The translations under genes were made by a program, and so were the position numbers. The notes beneath the pieces were generated by a model. The model did no database searches and was not told where the DNA came from. It saw nothing but the letters and a program-made list of their open reading frames with translations. From Candidatus Rokubacteria bacterium CSP1-6 (GTDB lineage Bacteria; Methylomirabilota; Methylomirabilia; Rokubacteriales; CSP1-6), in assembly GCA_001443385.1 (NCBI GenBank), contig LDXP01000021.1:1-35096 (forward strand): DNA of 35,096 nt, in the 5' to 3' direction. This document shows positions 1 to 7,651 of this stretch, piece after piece. Positions within the stretch are counted from its first letter, which is position 1, and the number at the start of each line of letters is the position of its first letter.

Positions 1-2
1 AG

Positions 3-50
3 ATTGCGCCGGCCAAGCCGGCGCTCGAACAGGGAGTGCCCAACGCATGA
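3..50 (+). CDS. actA: ActA C-terminus (partial), alternative complex III cytochrome subunit
   Basis: The window opens inside an open frame that reads IAPAKPALEQGVPNA and then stops at TGA 48-50, overlapping the ATG of actB by 4 bases (ATGA). The same 4-base overlap joins most later genes of this operon. In alternative complex III operons the gene before actB is actA, a multiheme cytochrome c. The identity is inferred from position only, because 15 residues carry no diagnostic motif. Confidence 0.55.
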   Translation: MAPAKPALEQGVPNA

Positions 51-3001
51 AGCGGCGAGACTTCTTGAAGATCGTGGGGAGCAGCGCGGGGGCGGTGGCG
101 GCCGCGGGCTGCGGCCAGGCGCCCGAGCGGATCCTTCCCTACGTGATCCCGCCCGACAACCTCATCCCCGGCGTGGCCTCGTGGTTCTCGACGGTCTGCC
201 GCGAATGTCCCGCGGGCTGCGGGGTGATCGCGCGCAATCGCGAGGGGCGCGTGGTCAAGCTGGAGGGGAACCCCGATCACCCGGTCAACCGGGGCGCGCT
301 CTGCATCAGGGGCCAGGCGGCGCTCCAGGGGCTCTATAACCCCGATCGCCTGCGCGGCCCGATGCGGCGGGACGCCTCCGGCGCGTTGAAGCCGGTCAAG
401 TGGGAGGAGGCCGAGAAACTCCTCGTCGAGCGCTTGACCGGCCTCGTCAAGCAGGGGAAAGGCAAGCGGATCGTCGTCATGAGCCAGCTCGAGAGCGGCA
501 ACCTCGGCCGGCTGATCGAGAGCTGGGCCCAAGCGCTGGGAGCGCGCCGTCCCATTTTCTACGAGCCGTTCAACTACGAGGCGATCCACCACGCGAGCCG
601 TCTCGTCTTCGGGCGGGACGCGATTCCCCACTATGCCCTCGAGGAGGCCAACGTCATCCTCTCCTTCGGGGCCGACTTCCTCGAGAGCTGGCTCTCGCCC
701 GTCGAGCACGCGCGGGCCTTCACCCGGATGCACGCCTTCAAGCACGGCAAGGCGGGCACGTTCATTCACGTGGAGCCGCGGCTCTCGCTCACCGCCGCCA
801 ACGCCGACGAATGGGTCCGCAACGCCCCGGGGACCGAGGAGCTCCTGGCCCTGGCGATCCTCAAGGTGATCCTCAACGAAGGGCTCCAGGCTCCGGGCGT
901 GGACGTGGCCCTCCTCCGCAACGTCGCCATGCCCGTGGATCTGGAAGCCGCGGCCGGCCAGTCTGGGGTGTCGGTCGAGACCATCAAGCACATCGCGCGC
1001 ACCTTCGCCAAGGCCAAGCCGGGCATAGCCGTCGGCGGCGGCGTCGCCGTGACCAGCACCCTCGCCGTGGAAACCCAGCGGGCCATCCACCTCTTGAACT
1101 ACGCGGCGGGGAACGTGGGCCGGACGGTCCGGTTCGGACCGGACTCGGCCTTCGTCAAGGCCACTCCCCATGCCATCGTGGGACTGCTCACGCAGCTCAT
1201 GGCCCAGGGGGAGATCGATGTCCTGCTTCTGATCCACGCCAACCCGCTCTTCGCGCTGCCTCCCAAGTGGGGCTTCGCCGAGGCCCTCAAGAAGGTCCCC
1301 CTGCTGGTGAGCTTCTCCAACCAGCCTGACGAGACCACCGAGCAGGCCCACCTCATCCTTCCCGACCTCCACTCGCTTGAGTCGTGGGGAGATTTCAGTC
1401 CCCGTGAAGGCGTCGTCGGGCTCATGCAGCCGACAATGGCGCCCGTCTTCGACTCCAGGGCCGTCGGTGACGTGCTGCTCTCGGTCGGTCGCCAGGTGCT
1501 CGGATCGCCCGCAGGGAAGGGGCCCTTCCGCTGGGAGACGTTCGCTGAATACCTCAAGGAGCAGTGGAGGGGAATCGCGCGGCAGTACGCTTCATCCATG
1601 CTGTTCGACCAGTTCTGGGAGGAGGCGCTCCGACGTGGCGGAGTGTGGAAGGACGTGGCCACCGCGCCCGTTCAGGCTCGGTCCGCCCCCGTCTTCCCCA
1701 TCCAGGGAAAGCCCGCGAGCGTCGAGGGCGATCCCCAGGGGCTCACGCTCCTCGTGTATCCTTCGCAGCGCTTCTACGACGGGCGGGGGGCCAACAAGCC
1801 GTGGCTCCAGGAGGCCCCCGACACCATGACCCAGGTGACGTGGGATTCCTGGATCGAGGTTCCCGCGGAGGTCGCCAAGAAGCTCGGCATTCGGCAGGGC
1901 GACCTCGTGAGGGTCACCTCGCCCCACGGCGCCATCGAGCTGCCCGCCTATGTTTCAGAATCACTTCACCCGGGGGCCGTCGCCATCCCCATCGGCCAGG
2001 GCCACACCGCCTACGGCCGCTATGCGAAGGATCGGGGAGCGAATCCTCTGACATTGCTGCCCGGCGGGGCCGGCTTGTCCTTCCTGTCAGTCAAGGTCAC
2101 GCTGACCAAGACGGGAGGGCGCCGGCCGCTCGCCATCGCCCAGGCCACCCATGACCAGGACGACCGCGAGATCGCCCAGCACGTGGGGCTGGGCGCCGCG
2201 CGCGAGCTCGAGCTCCGGGGCGCCGTGCCCGAGAAGGCCAGCCACCCGAGCATGTATCCCGACCTCAAGTACCCCGAGTACCGCTGGGGGATGGCGGTGG
2301 ACCTGGATGCCTGCACGGGCTGCCAGGCGTGCGTGATCGCCTGCAAGGCCGAGAACAACGTGCCGGTGGTCGGCAAGGAGCAGGTCGCCTACGGGCGCGA
2401 CATGCACTGGCTCAGGCTCGAGCGCTGGCAGGAAGGCAAGCCGGAGCATCCCGAGAACCTCTTCCTGCCCATGTTCTGCCAGCACTGCGAGATCGCGCCC
2501 TGCGAGCCGGTCTGCCCGGTCTTCGCGGCCTACCACACCGAGGAGGGGCTCAACGCCCAGATCTACAACCGCTGCGTGGGCACGCGCTACTGCAACAACA
2601 ACTGCCCCTACAAGGTGCGGCGGTTCAACTGGTGGGACTACAGCTCCCCTGCCTCGAGCAGCTACGCCTTCCCCGACCCGCTCCCGCTCCAGCTCAACCC
2701 GGACGTCACGGTCCGCCAGCTCGGCGTAATGGAGAAGTGCACCATGTGTGTCCAGCGGATCGTGGCCGGGAAGGACGCGGCGCGGGACGAGAAGCGGCCG
2801 GTGAGGGACGGGGAGGTCCAGACCGCGTGCCAGCAGACGTGCCCCACCCAGGCCATCGCGTTCGGCAACCTGAAGGACCCATCGAGCCGAGTGGCGAAGC
2901 TGTCCCGGTCTCCCCGCGGCTACCACGTCTTGGGGGAGCTCGGGACGCGTCCCGCCGTCACCTACCTCAAAAAGGTCACCCGCGAGCACGGCAAGGCATG
3001 A
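47..3001 (+). CDS. actB: ActB: fused molybdopterin-like and Fe-S subunit of alternative complex III
   Basis: A 984-residue periplasmic subunit of the quinol-oxidising alternative complex III, carrying electrons through Fe-S clusters. The N-terminus has a Tat motif (RRDFLK) and a lipobox-like A-A-G-C with Cys22, so it may be a Tat-exported lipoprotein. The first two thirds resemble a molybdopterin oxidoreductase, a domain that in this family lacks the cofactor. It does keep Cys51-x2-Cys54-x3-Cys58 plus Cys86, the spacing of an N-terminal Fe-S site. From about residue 748 comes an NrfC-like ferredoxin domain with four Cys groups: DACTGCQACVIAC from Cys756, CQHCEIAPCEPVC, CVGTRYCNNNC, and CTMC with CQQTC. 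This fits three 4Fe-4S and one 3Fe-4S cluster. The length and fused layout match ActB. It overlaps actA and actC by 4 bases each. Confidence 0.95.
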   Translation: MKRRDFLKIVGSSAGAVAAAGCGQAPERILPYVIPPDNLIPGVASWFSTVCRECPAGCGVIARNREGRVVKLEGNPDHPVNRGALCIRGQAALQGLYNPDRLRGPMRRDASGALKPVKWEEAEKLLVERLTGLVKQGKGKRIVVMSQLESGNLGRLIESWAQALGARRPIFYEPFNYEAIHHASRLVFGRDAIPHYALEEANVILSFGADFLESWLSPVEHARAFTRMHAFKHGKAGTFIHVEPRLSLTAANADEWVRNAPGTEELLALAILKVILNEGLQAPGVDVALLRNVAMPVDLEAAAGQSGVSVETIKHIARTFAKAKPGIAVGGGVAVTSTLAVETQRAIHLLNYAAGNVGRTVRFGPDSAFVKATPHAIVGLLTQLMAQGEIDVLLLIHANPLFALPPKWGFAEALKKVPLLVSFSNQPDETTEQAHLILPDLHSLESWGDFSPREGVVGLMQPTMAPVFDSRAVGDVLLSVGRQVLGSPAGKGPFRWETFAEYLKEQWRGIARQYASSMLFDQFWEEALRRGGVWKDVATAPVQARSAPVFPIQGKPASVEGDPQGLTLLVYPSQRFYDGRGANKPWLQEAPDTMTQVTWDSWIEVPAEVAKKLGIRQGDLVRVTSPHGAIELPAYVSESLHPGAVAIPIGQGHTAYGRYAKDRGANPLTLLPGGAGLSFLSVKVTLTKTGGRRPLAIAQATHDQDDREIAQHVGLGAARELELRGAVPEKASHPSMYPDLKYPEYRWGMAVDLDACTGCQACVIACKAENNVPVVGKEQVAYGRDMHWLRLERWQEGKPEHPENLFLPMFCQHCEIAPCEPVCPVFAAYHTEEGLNAQIYNRCVGTRYCNNNCPYKVRRFNWWDYSSPASSSYAFPDPLPLQLNPDVTVRQLGVMEKCTMCVQRIVAGKDAARDEKRPVRDGEVQTACQQTCPTQAIAFGNLKDPSSRVAKLSRSPRGYHVLGELGTRPAVTYLKKVTREHGKA

Positions 3002-4332
3002 CCGACAGCGCCGGCCGCCAGCCGACCTACGCCGACGTCAACCGCGACGTCATCCGCACGCTGGAGCCGCCGTCCCCCGCCTACTTCGGCTGGATGGCGG
3101 TCGTCGCCCTGATCCTGACGGCCGGGATCCTCGCCTGGACCTGGCAGATCTACGCGGGGATGGGGGCCGCGGGCAAGCGCACGCCCCAGATGTGGGCGAT
3201 GTACATCACGACGTTCGTCTTCTGGATCGGCATCGGCCACGCCGGGACGCTCATCTCGGCCATCCTGTATCTCTTCCGGGCCCGCTGGCGGACCTCGATC
3301 TACCGGGGCGCCGAGGCCATGACGGTCTTCGCGGTCCTGACGGCCGGGCTGTTCCCCCTGATCCACGCCGGGCGCATGTGGTTCGCCTACTGGCTCCTGC
3401 CGTACCCGAACCAGCGCTACCTCTGGCCGAACTTCCGCTCGCCGCTCGTCTGGGACGTGTTCGCGATCTCTACCTACCTGACCATCAGCGTGGTCTTCTT
3501 CTGCGTCGGCCTGCTGCCGGACATCGCCGCCATCCGGGACGCCTCCACCGGCTGGCGGAAAAAGATCTACGGGATGCTCTCCCTGGGGTGGGAGGGAACG
3601 GACCGGCAGTGGCGGCATTACCGGCGCGCCTACGGGCTCTTCGCCGCCCTCGCGACCCCCCTCGTGCTCTCGGTGCACAGCGTCGTGTCGTGGGACTTCG
3701 CCATGGCGCTGGTCCCGGGCTGGCACTCGACCCTCTTCGCCCCGTTCTTCGTGGACGGCGCCATCTTCTCCGGCTTCGCCATGGTGCTGGTCCTCATCAT
3801 CCCGATGCGCCACTTCTGGAATCTCTATGCGTACATCACCGACAAGCACCTCGACGCCATGGGGAAGCTGATCCTCGTGACGAGCCTGGTGCTGAGCTAC
3901 TTCTACCTCTGCGAAGCGTTCACCGCGTGGTACAGCGGCGACCACTTCGAGCGCGCCTCGCTCTTCTGGAAGGCCACCAAGAGCTACGCGTGGGCGTTCT
4001 GGCTGCAGTACTTCTGCAACAGCCTGGTGCCGCTGGTCCTGTTCTGGAGGCGCGCGCGGACCCATACGCCCACGCTGTACGTCGTCTCCATCCTGGTGCT
4101 GATCGGGATGTGGTTCGAGCGGTTCAACATCATCGTGCCGGGGCTGGGTCACGACTTCTATCCCTACACCTGGGGGATCTACTGGCCGACCCTGACCGAC
4201 ACCATGATCGTGATCGGGAGCTTCGCCTGGTTCTTCATCCTGTTCTTGGGCTTCATCAAGGTTATGCCCTCGGTGTCCATCGTCGAGGTCAAGGAGACGC
4301 TGCCGCACCCCGTCAAGGAGGCCCACCACTGA
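2998..4332 (+). CDS. actC: ActC: NrfD-like integral membrane subunit of alternative complex III
   Basis: A 444-residue polytopic membrane protein of the NrfD/PsrC family. In alternative complex III it forms one of two large membrane subunits and contributes the quinol site. The start is the ATG inside the ATGA overlap with the actB stop; an N-terminal soluble stretch (TYADVNRDVIRTLEPPSPAY) then leads into the first membrane segment. Many hydrophobic helices follow, with His and aromatic residues at the membrane edges (IGHAGTLISAILYLFR, LSVHSVVSWDFAMALVPGW) typical of this family. The stop TGA shares one base with the actD start. It is homologous to ActF further down the same operon. Confidence 0.94.
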   Translation: MTDSAGRQPTYADVNRDVIRTLEPPSPAYFGWMAVVALILTAGILAWTWQIYAGMGAAGKRTPQMWAMYITTFVFWIGIGHAGTLISAILYLFRARWRTSIYRGAEAMTVFAVLTAGLFPLIHAGRMWFAYWLLPYPNQRYLWPNFRSPLVWDVFAISTYLTISVVFFCVGLLPDIAAIRDASTGWRKKIYGMLSLGWEGTDRQWRHYRRAYGLFAALATPLVLSVHSVVSWDFAMALVPGWHSTLFAPFFVDGAIFSGFAMVLVLIIPMRHFWNLYAYITDKHLDAMGKLILVTSLVLSYFYLCEAFTAWYSGDHFERASLFWKATKSYAWAFWLQYFCNSLVPLVLFWRRARTHTPTLYVVSILVLIGMWFERFNIIVPGLGHDFYPYTWGIYWPTLTDTMIVIGSFAWFFILFLGFIKVMPSVSIVEVKETLPHPVKEAHH

Positions 4333-4838
4333 TGGCGGCGGGAGGCGTCCTCGGCGTTTTCGCCCACGTGGACACCACGGTGAGGGCGATCCGCGATCTG
4401 CGGGCGCAGGGCTTCACCGATTTCACCGTGTACTCCCCGGTCCCGGTGGAGGAGATCGAGGCGGTGCTGGAGGAGAATCGTCCCGTCAGCCCCGTCCGGC
4501 TCTTCACCCTCATCGGGGGACTGACCGGGATCATCACGGGCTTCGGTCTGACGATCTGGTCGGCGCTCAAGTGGGGGCTGGTCACCGGCGGCAAGCCGGT
4601 GGTGTCGATCCCGCCCTTCGTGATCATCGCCTTCGAGCTCGGCATCCTGCTCGGGGGCCTCTCCACCCTGCTGGCGATTCTCGTCCTGGGGAAGCTGCCC
4701 GCGCTCCGGCGGTCGCCCACCTACGATCCCCGCTTCACGGTGGACCGCTTCGGCATCGCGGTGACCTGTGGCCCGGAGCGGGCTCCGGCCGCGGGCCGGT
4801 GCCTCAGCCAGGCCGGGGCCGAAGAGGTCCGGCAATGA
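4332..4838 (+). CDS. actD: ActD: small membrane subunit of alternative complex III (DUF3341)
   Basis: A 168-residue protein with a cytoplasmic N-terminal domain (GVLGVFAHVDTTVRAIRDLR, GFTDFTVYSPVPVEEIE) followed by two transmembrane helices at about residues 57-80 and 90-118. This layout, and the opening pattern of the DUF3341 family, identify ActD of alternative complex III. Its start shares one base with the actC stop (TGATG), and its end overlaps actE by 4 bases, which suggests translational coupling and fixed stoichiometry. The conserved C-terminal tail (YDPRFTVDRFGIAV) supports the assignment. Confidence 0.92.
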   Translation: MAAGGVLGVFAHVDTTVRAIRDLRAQGFTDFTVYSPVPVEEIEAVLEENRPVSPVRLFTLIGGLTGIITGFGLTIWSALKWGLVTGGKPVVSIPPFVIIAFELGILLGGLSTLLAILVLGKLPALRRSPTYDPRFTVDRFGIAVTCGPERAPAAGRCLSQAGAEEVRQ

Positions 4839-5338
4839 AGTACCTCTTCGGGCTGGCCCTCCTGCTGGTCCTGGCGGCGGGGGGCGTGATGGGAGGCGTC
4901 GTCGCCCTCCGGTGGACCGACAACATGACTGCCACCGTGAAGATCGTCCCGGGGGAGCGCGTCCTGCCGATGCCCGCCGGGACGCTGCCCCGCACCGGCG
5001 GCGAGCTGACGCCCCCCCGCGAGAGCCGCGACATCGCGGCCAAGCGGCCGAACCCCGTCAAGGCGACGCCGGAATCGATCACCACGGGGAAGGCCCTCTT
5101 CACGATCTACTGCGCGCCGTGCCACGGCCCGGCGGGCAAGGGGGACGGGACGGTCTCGCCGAAGTTCATCCCGCCGCCCGACGTGACCAACGCCACGCTC
5201 CAGAAGCAGCGGACCGACGGCTTCTGGCAGCACGTCATCGGCACCGGGGGGGCCGTGATGCCGGCCTACGGTGAGGCCCTCTCTCCCGAGGAGCGCTGGC
5301 ACCTGGTCAACTACCTCAGGAGCATCGCCCAGAAATGA
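4835..5338 (+). CDS. actE: ActE: monoheme cytochrome c subunit of alternative complex III
   Basis: A 167-residue membrane-anchored or exported cytochrome c. Residues 1-25 are a hydrophobic signal or anchor. The heme motif is CAPCH in YCAPCHGPAGKGDG, and the likely distal Met is in AVMPAYG near the end, followed by a cytochrome c C-terminal helix (EERWHLVNYLRSIAQK). In this complex ActE is the single-heme subunit that passes electrons onward. It overlaps actD and actF by 4 bases each. Confidence 0.93.
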   Translation: MKYLFGLALLLVLAAGGVMGGVVALRWTDNMTATVKIVPGERVLPMPAGTLPRTGGELTPPRESRDIAAKRPNPVKATPESITTGKALFTIYCAPCHGPAGKGDGTVSPKFIPPPDVTNATLQKQRTDGFWQHVIGTGGAVMPAYGEALSPEERWHLVNYLRSIAQK

Positions 5339-6435
5339 GGGGCGGAAACCTCTTCCTGTCGGCGCTGGTCGCTGCGGGGGCGGTCGCCTTTGCGCTGGGC
5401 GTGTCCCGCTCGGCCGAACGGACCTGGGCCATCTACCTGATCAACCTCCTGTTCTGGTCGGGGCTGGCGGTGACGGGACCCGCCATCGCCGGGATCATGG
5501 AGCTCATGGAGGCCCGGTGGTCCCCGAGCGTGAAGCGCCTCGCGCTGACCACGGCCGGATTCCTGCCGTATTCCCTGGTCCTCTTCCTCGTCCTCTTCGG
5601 GGGGCGCGCCGTCCTCTACCCGTGGGTGACGACGCCGCTGCCCGTCAAGGCGGCCTGGCTCAACGTGCCGTTCATGGCGCTCCGGATCGGCGTCGGCGTC
5701 CTCCTGCTCTACTGGGTGGTCTTCGCCTTCGTGAAGGCCGGGTTCCGCGAGGGGAGCGGCGATGCCGAGGCCCTGCGCCAGGCCAAGCACCGCCGCGTGG
5801 TCCTGGCCACGATCATGCTGTTCCTCTACGTGATCGTGGTGTCGCTGTTCGGCTTCGACCTCGTGATGTCGCTCGACCCCAAGTGGTACAGCGGGCTCTT
5901 TGGCGGCTACTTCGTCGTCAGCACGCTTTACACGGGGTTCGCCCTCCTGGCCCTCCTGGCCGTCAGGGCCAACGCGACAGGGCTCGCCGCGGTTTCACCC
6001 TCGGCGATCCAGGACGTCGCCAAGCTGATCCTTGCGACCAGCACCCTCTGGATGTACTTCTTCTGGTCCCAGTACCTGGTCATCTGGTACGGCAACGTGC
6101 CGGTCGAAACGAAGTTCTTCCTCCGGCGCTTCTTCGAGGACCCGTGGCGGGTGCTGGCGTTCGTCGTGCTGGCCGCCGGATGGATCGTGCCCTTTTCGTA
6201 CCTCTTGAAGCGGCTCACCGGCAAGCCGCCGGAGCGCCACCGCCCGCTGGTGGTCATCTCGCTCCTGAGCCTCTCGGCCATCTTCCTCGAGCGCGTGCTG
6301 GTGGTGGTCCCCTCGATCTCGCCCACGGCCGCCTTCCCCGCCGGCATCGTCGAGGTCCTCGTGACCGCGGGGTTCTTCGCGCTGTTCGTCCTGAGCCGCC
6401 GCTGGTTCCTCGCCCGCCTGAAGCCTCGTTTCTAA
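5335..6435 (+). CDS. actF: ActF: second NrfD-like membrane subunit of alternative complex III
   Basis: A 366-residue polytopic membrane protein related to ActC but shorter, as expected for ActF. Hydrophobic helices run through the whole length (LINLLFWSGLAVTGPAIAGI, ATIMLFLYVIVVSLFGFDLV, LWMYFFWSQYLVIWYG). It starts inside the ATGA overlap with actE. It is the last + strand gene of the operon; the downstream DNA switches to - strand accessory genes. No cytochrome oxidase gene follows directly, so the terminal oxidase partner would be upstream of the window or elsewhere. Confidence 0.92.
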   Translation: MRGGNLFLSALVAAGAVAFALGVSRSAERTWAIYLINLLFWSGLAVTGPAIAGIMELMEARWSPSVKRLALTTAGFLPYSLVLFLVLFGGRAVLYPWVTTPLPVKAAWLNVPFMALRIGVGVLLLYWVVFAFVKAGFREGSGDAEALRQAKHRRVVLATIMLFLYVIVVSLFGFDLVMSLDPKWYSGLFGGYFVVSTLYTGFALLALLAVRANATGLAAVSPSAIQDVAKLILATSTLWMYFFWSQYLVIWYGNVPVETKFFLRRFFEDPWRVLAFVVLAAGWIVPFSYLLKRLTGKPPERHRPLVVISLLSLSAIFLERVLVVVPSISPTAAFPAGIVEVLVTAGFFALFVLSRRWFLARLKPRF

Positions 6436-6465
6436 CTAATAGCTGCGTCTCAGCCGCGGCCGGCG

Positions 6466-6666
6466 CTACGCCTCGGCCCATCGAGTTTCGTCGTCGAGGT
6501 CGGCCACTCGCCGCCGGAGGTCTCGGATCTGGGCCGGCGTCAGTTCCTCATCAACCTGCCAAGAATAGTCGGCCGCCCTGCCAACCGAGGCCCCACGGTT
6601 ACGCCGCGGGCCCGTGGTCCGGAAGGGTCCCCTGGTCCCCTTGGGGACGTCGTACTTTTTCCGCAT
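6466..6666 (-). CDS. Small hypothetical protein (66 aa)
   Basis: A 66-residue basic protein that I do not recognise. The N-terminal half is rich in Arg, Lys and Gly (MRKKYDVPKG, RTTGPRRNRG). The C-terminal half looks like a short helix (LTPAQIRDLRRRVADLDDET). No clear Shine-Dalgarno sequence precedes the ATG. It lies on the same strand as the other island genes, between actF and the antitoxin gene, with attC-box-like sequence at both ends. It could be a minor cassette gene or spurious; the helix-like C-terminus favours real coding. Confidence 0.4.
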   Translation of the reverse strand: MRKKYDVPKGTRGPFRTTGPRRNRGASVGRAADYSWQVDEELTPAQIRDLRRRVADLDDETRWAEA

Positions 6667-6704
6667 AGAGCGTCGATGTTGAGCCTGTTCGCCTAACGTT
6701 GGTG

Positions 6705-6989
6705 CTAACCGGCACGCGCGGCCTTTACGCGCGTCCGTGTTGAGCGCGCTGCTAGAGATCGCGAATGGTGTTCGGCATAGGCATCGAGCAGCCGCCGGAT
6801 CATCCTTTGGTACTGCGTGTTGTGTTTTTGCGCCTCGGCCTTGAAGAACTCCACGCTACGCTTGCTTAATGCGATCGTGACCTTGACTCCTTCATCCCGA
6901 AAGACCAGGTCCTGGGGGCGAGGAAGGAAGTCAGCAACGACCTTCAGCCTTCCCAGTGGTTCGTCCGTATACCTAACGTGTTTGCTCAT
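6705..6989 (-). CDS. CopG/BrnA-type antitoxin
   Basis: A 94-residue DNA-binding antitoxin. The core KVTIALSKRSVEFFKAEA, followed by YQRMIRRLLDAY, is the ribbon-helix-helix pattern of the BrnA/CopG antitoxin family; the N-terminal FLPRPQDLVF is also typical. It overlaps the upstream toxin-like gene by 17 bases, the usual toxin-then-antitoxin order of BrnT/BrnA pairs. Its stop lies next to a GCCTAAC box (6691-6697). The protein appears full length, although its toxin partner is shortened. Confidence 0.75.
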   Translation of the reverse strand: MSKHVRYTDEPLGRLKVVADFLPRPQDLVFRDEGVKVTIALSKRSVEFFKAEAQKHNTQYQRMIRRLLDAYAEHHSRSLAARSTRTRVKAARAG

Positions 6990-7203
6990 AGATTCGCCTA
7001 CCTTTCCGCCAGTAACCAGCCTCGAAGAGTCGGATTACATCGCCACGGTATGTGAACCGGACCGTCAAGACCCCCCCTTCGACCCAACCGAAGCAGTAGT
7101 ACCGCTTTTCGCCCGAGCTATGGGACAGATCCTCCGCGATTACACGTTTCGGATCAGCGAAGGCGGGGGGACGTTCGGTCCCCCAAGCCTCGACCCCCCG
7201 CAT
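6973..7203 (-). CDS. BrnT-like toxin, N-terminally truncated
   Basis: A 76-residue protein matching the C-terminal two thirds of BrnT ribonuclease toxins: HSSGEKRYYCFGWVEGG, then VLTVRFTYR and the end motif RKGRRIYEQ. The usual BrnT start, with a WD-P-x-K and KHG-V-S-F segment of about 30 residues, is absent. DNA upstream of the ATG instead encodes the end of the DsrE-like protein, and the two frames join as TGATG with one shared base. It may therefore be an inactive remnant translated by coupling to dsrE. A TTG one codon earlier (7204-7206) is an alternative start. The family assignment is moderate and the truncation is judged from remembered family layout. Confidence 0.55.
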   Translation of the reverse strand: MRGVEAWGTERPPAFADPKRVIAEDLSHSSGEKRYYCFGWVEGGVLTVRFTYRGDVIRLFEAGYWRKGRRIYEQTR

Positions 7204-7562
7204 CAAAAGCTGACCACACTCGATTCGGAGACCAGGCTAGCAAACTTGATGGGATCCATGAACGAGGCGTTCAAAGTCTTGAGGTCCGCTTCGGTCACCC
7301 CACGGGCGACGGAGCAGGCGCCTCAGACAAACACAGGGACTTTCGCTTTAACCACCTTGTCGATCAGCTCGGGGAGCGGTGGGAAACCGACACCATGAAC
7401 CGTCTTCGCGATCGCCTCCTTTGCCAGATAGACCGCTTCTCCAACGAGGCCGATCGTAACCTCCTTGCCGCCGCCTAAAGCCCCCACTGCGGTAATGAAT
7501 GCTAAGGTACACTTGGTTGGATCGTCCGTCGCGTGCGTGGCGACTGCCAGTATCTTGGCCAT
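7203..7562 (-). CDS. DsrE-like protein, probable selenoprotein (in-frame UGA at codon 80)
   Basis: DsrE-family proteins carry sulfane sulfur on a conserved Cys. The frame starts at ATG 7562, seven bases after a strong GGAGGG, and reads MAKILAVATHATDDPTKCTL to ...KVPVFV. It then meets UGA at 7323-7325 and continues GACSVARGVTEADLKTL to the end ...SESSVVSF and a second stop at 7203-7205. The family normally has V-x-V-C-G-A-C-x-x-A-R-G here, so the UGA replaces the first Cys. The full product of 119 residues is the normal DsrE length, while stopping at the UGA would give 79. A SECIS-like hairpin follows the UGA. A plain nonsense mutation is the alternative, but the downstream frame is intact and family-like. 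It is cotranscribed with the TusA-like gene upstream and overlaps the BrnT-like gene by one base. Confidence 0.78.
7294..7310 (-). promoter_or_regulatory. Candidate bacterial SECIS element
   Basis: On the - strand mRNA, 12 bases after the UGA, GUCGCCC-GUG-GGGUGAC forms a 7-bp stem (one G-U pair) closed by a GUG loop. Below it, past one C-C mismatch, a C-G and a U-A pair extend the stem. The loop starts 19 bases after the UGA and has G first. Bacterial SECIS elements need a small apical loop with a G in its first two bases, about 16-37 bases from the UGA. The form therefore fits recoding by SelB. Confidence 0.7.
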
Positions 7563-7651
7563 CTTGCTCCCTCCTTTGCCCTTTACGCATTACATCGGTG
7601 GTTGGCTCTCATAAGGCACACCTCTCTCAGCTACACCTCCTTTCCGTTTTG

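Noticed and set aside
6817-7398. A 193-codon + strand frame opposite the antitoxin, toxin and DsrE-like genes
   Set aside because: It is the antisense of well-recognised families and shows no family features itself.
7583-7612. A nine-codon frame (MRANHRCNA) on the - strand between the TusA- and DsrE-like genes, after a strong AAAGGAGG
   Set aside because: The ribosome site is too far from the ATG, and no leader-peptide function can be argued; the region may just be untranslated mRNA.
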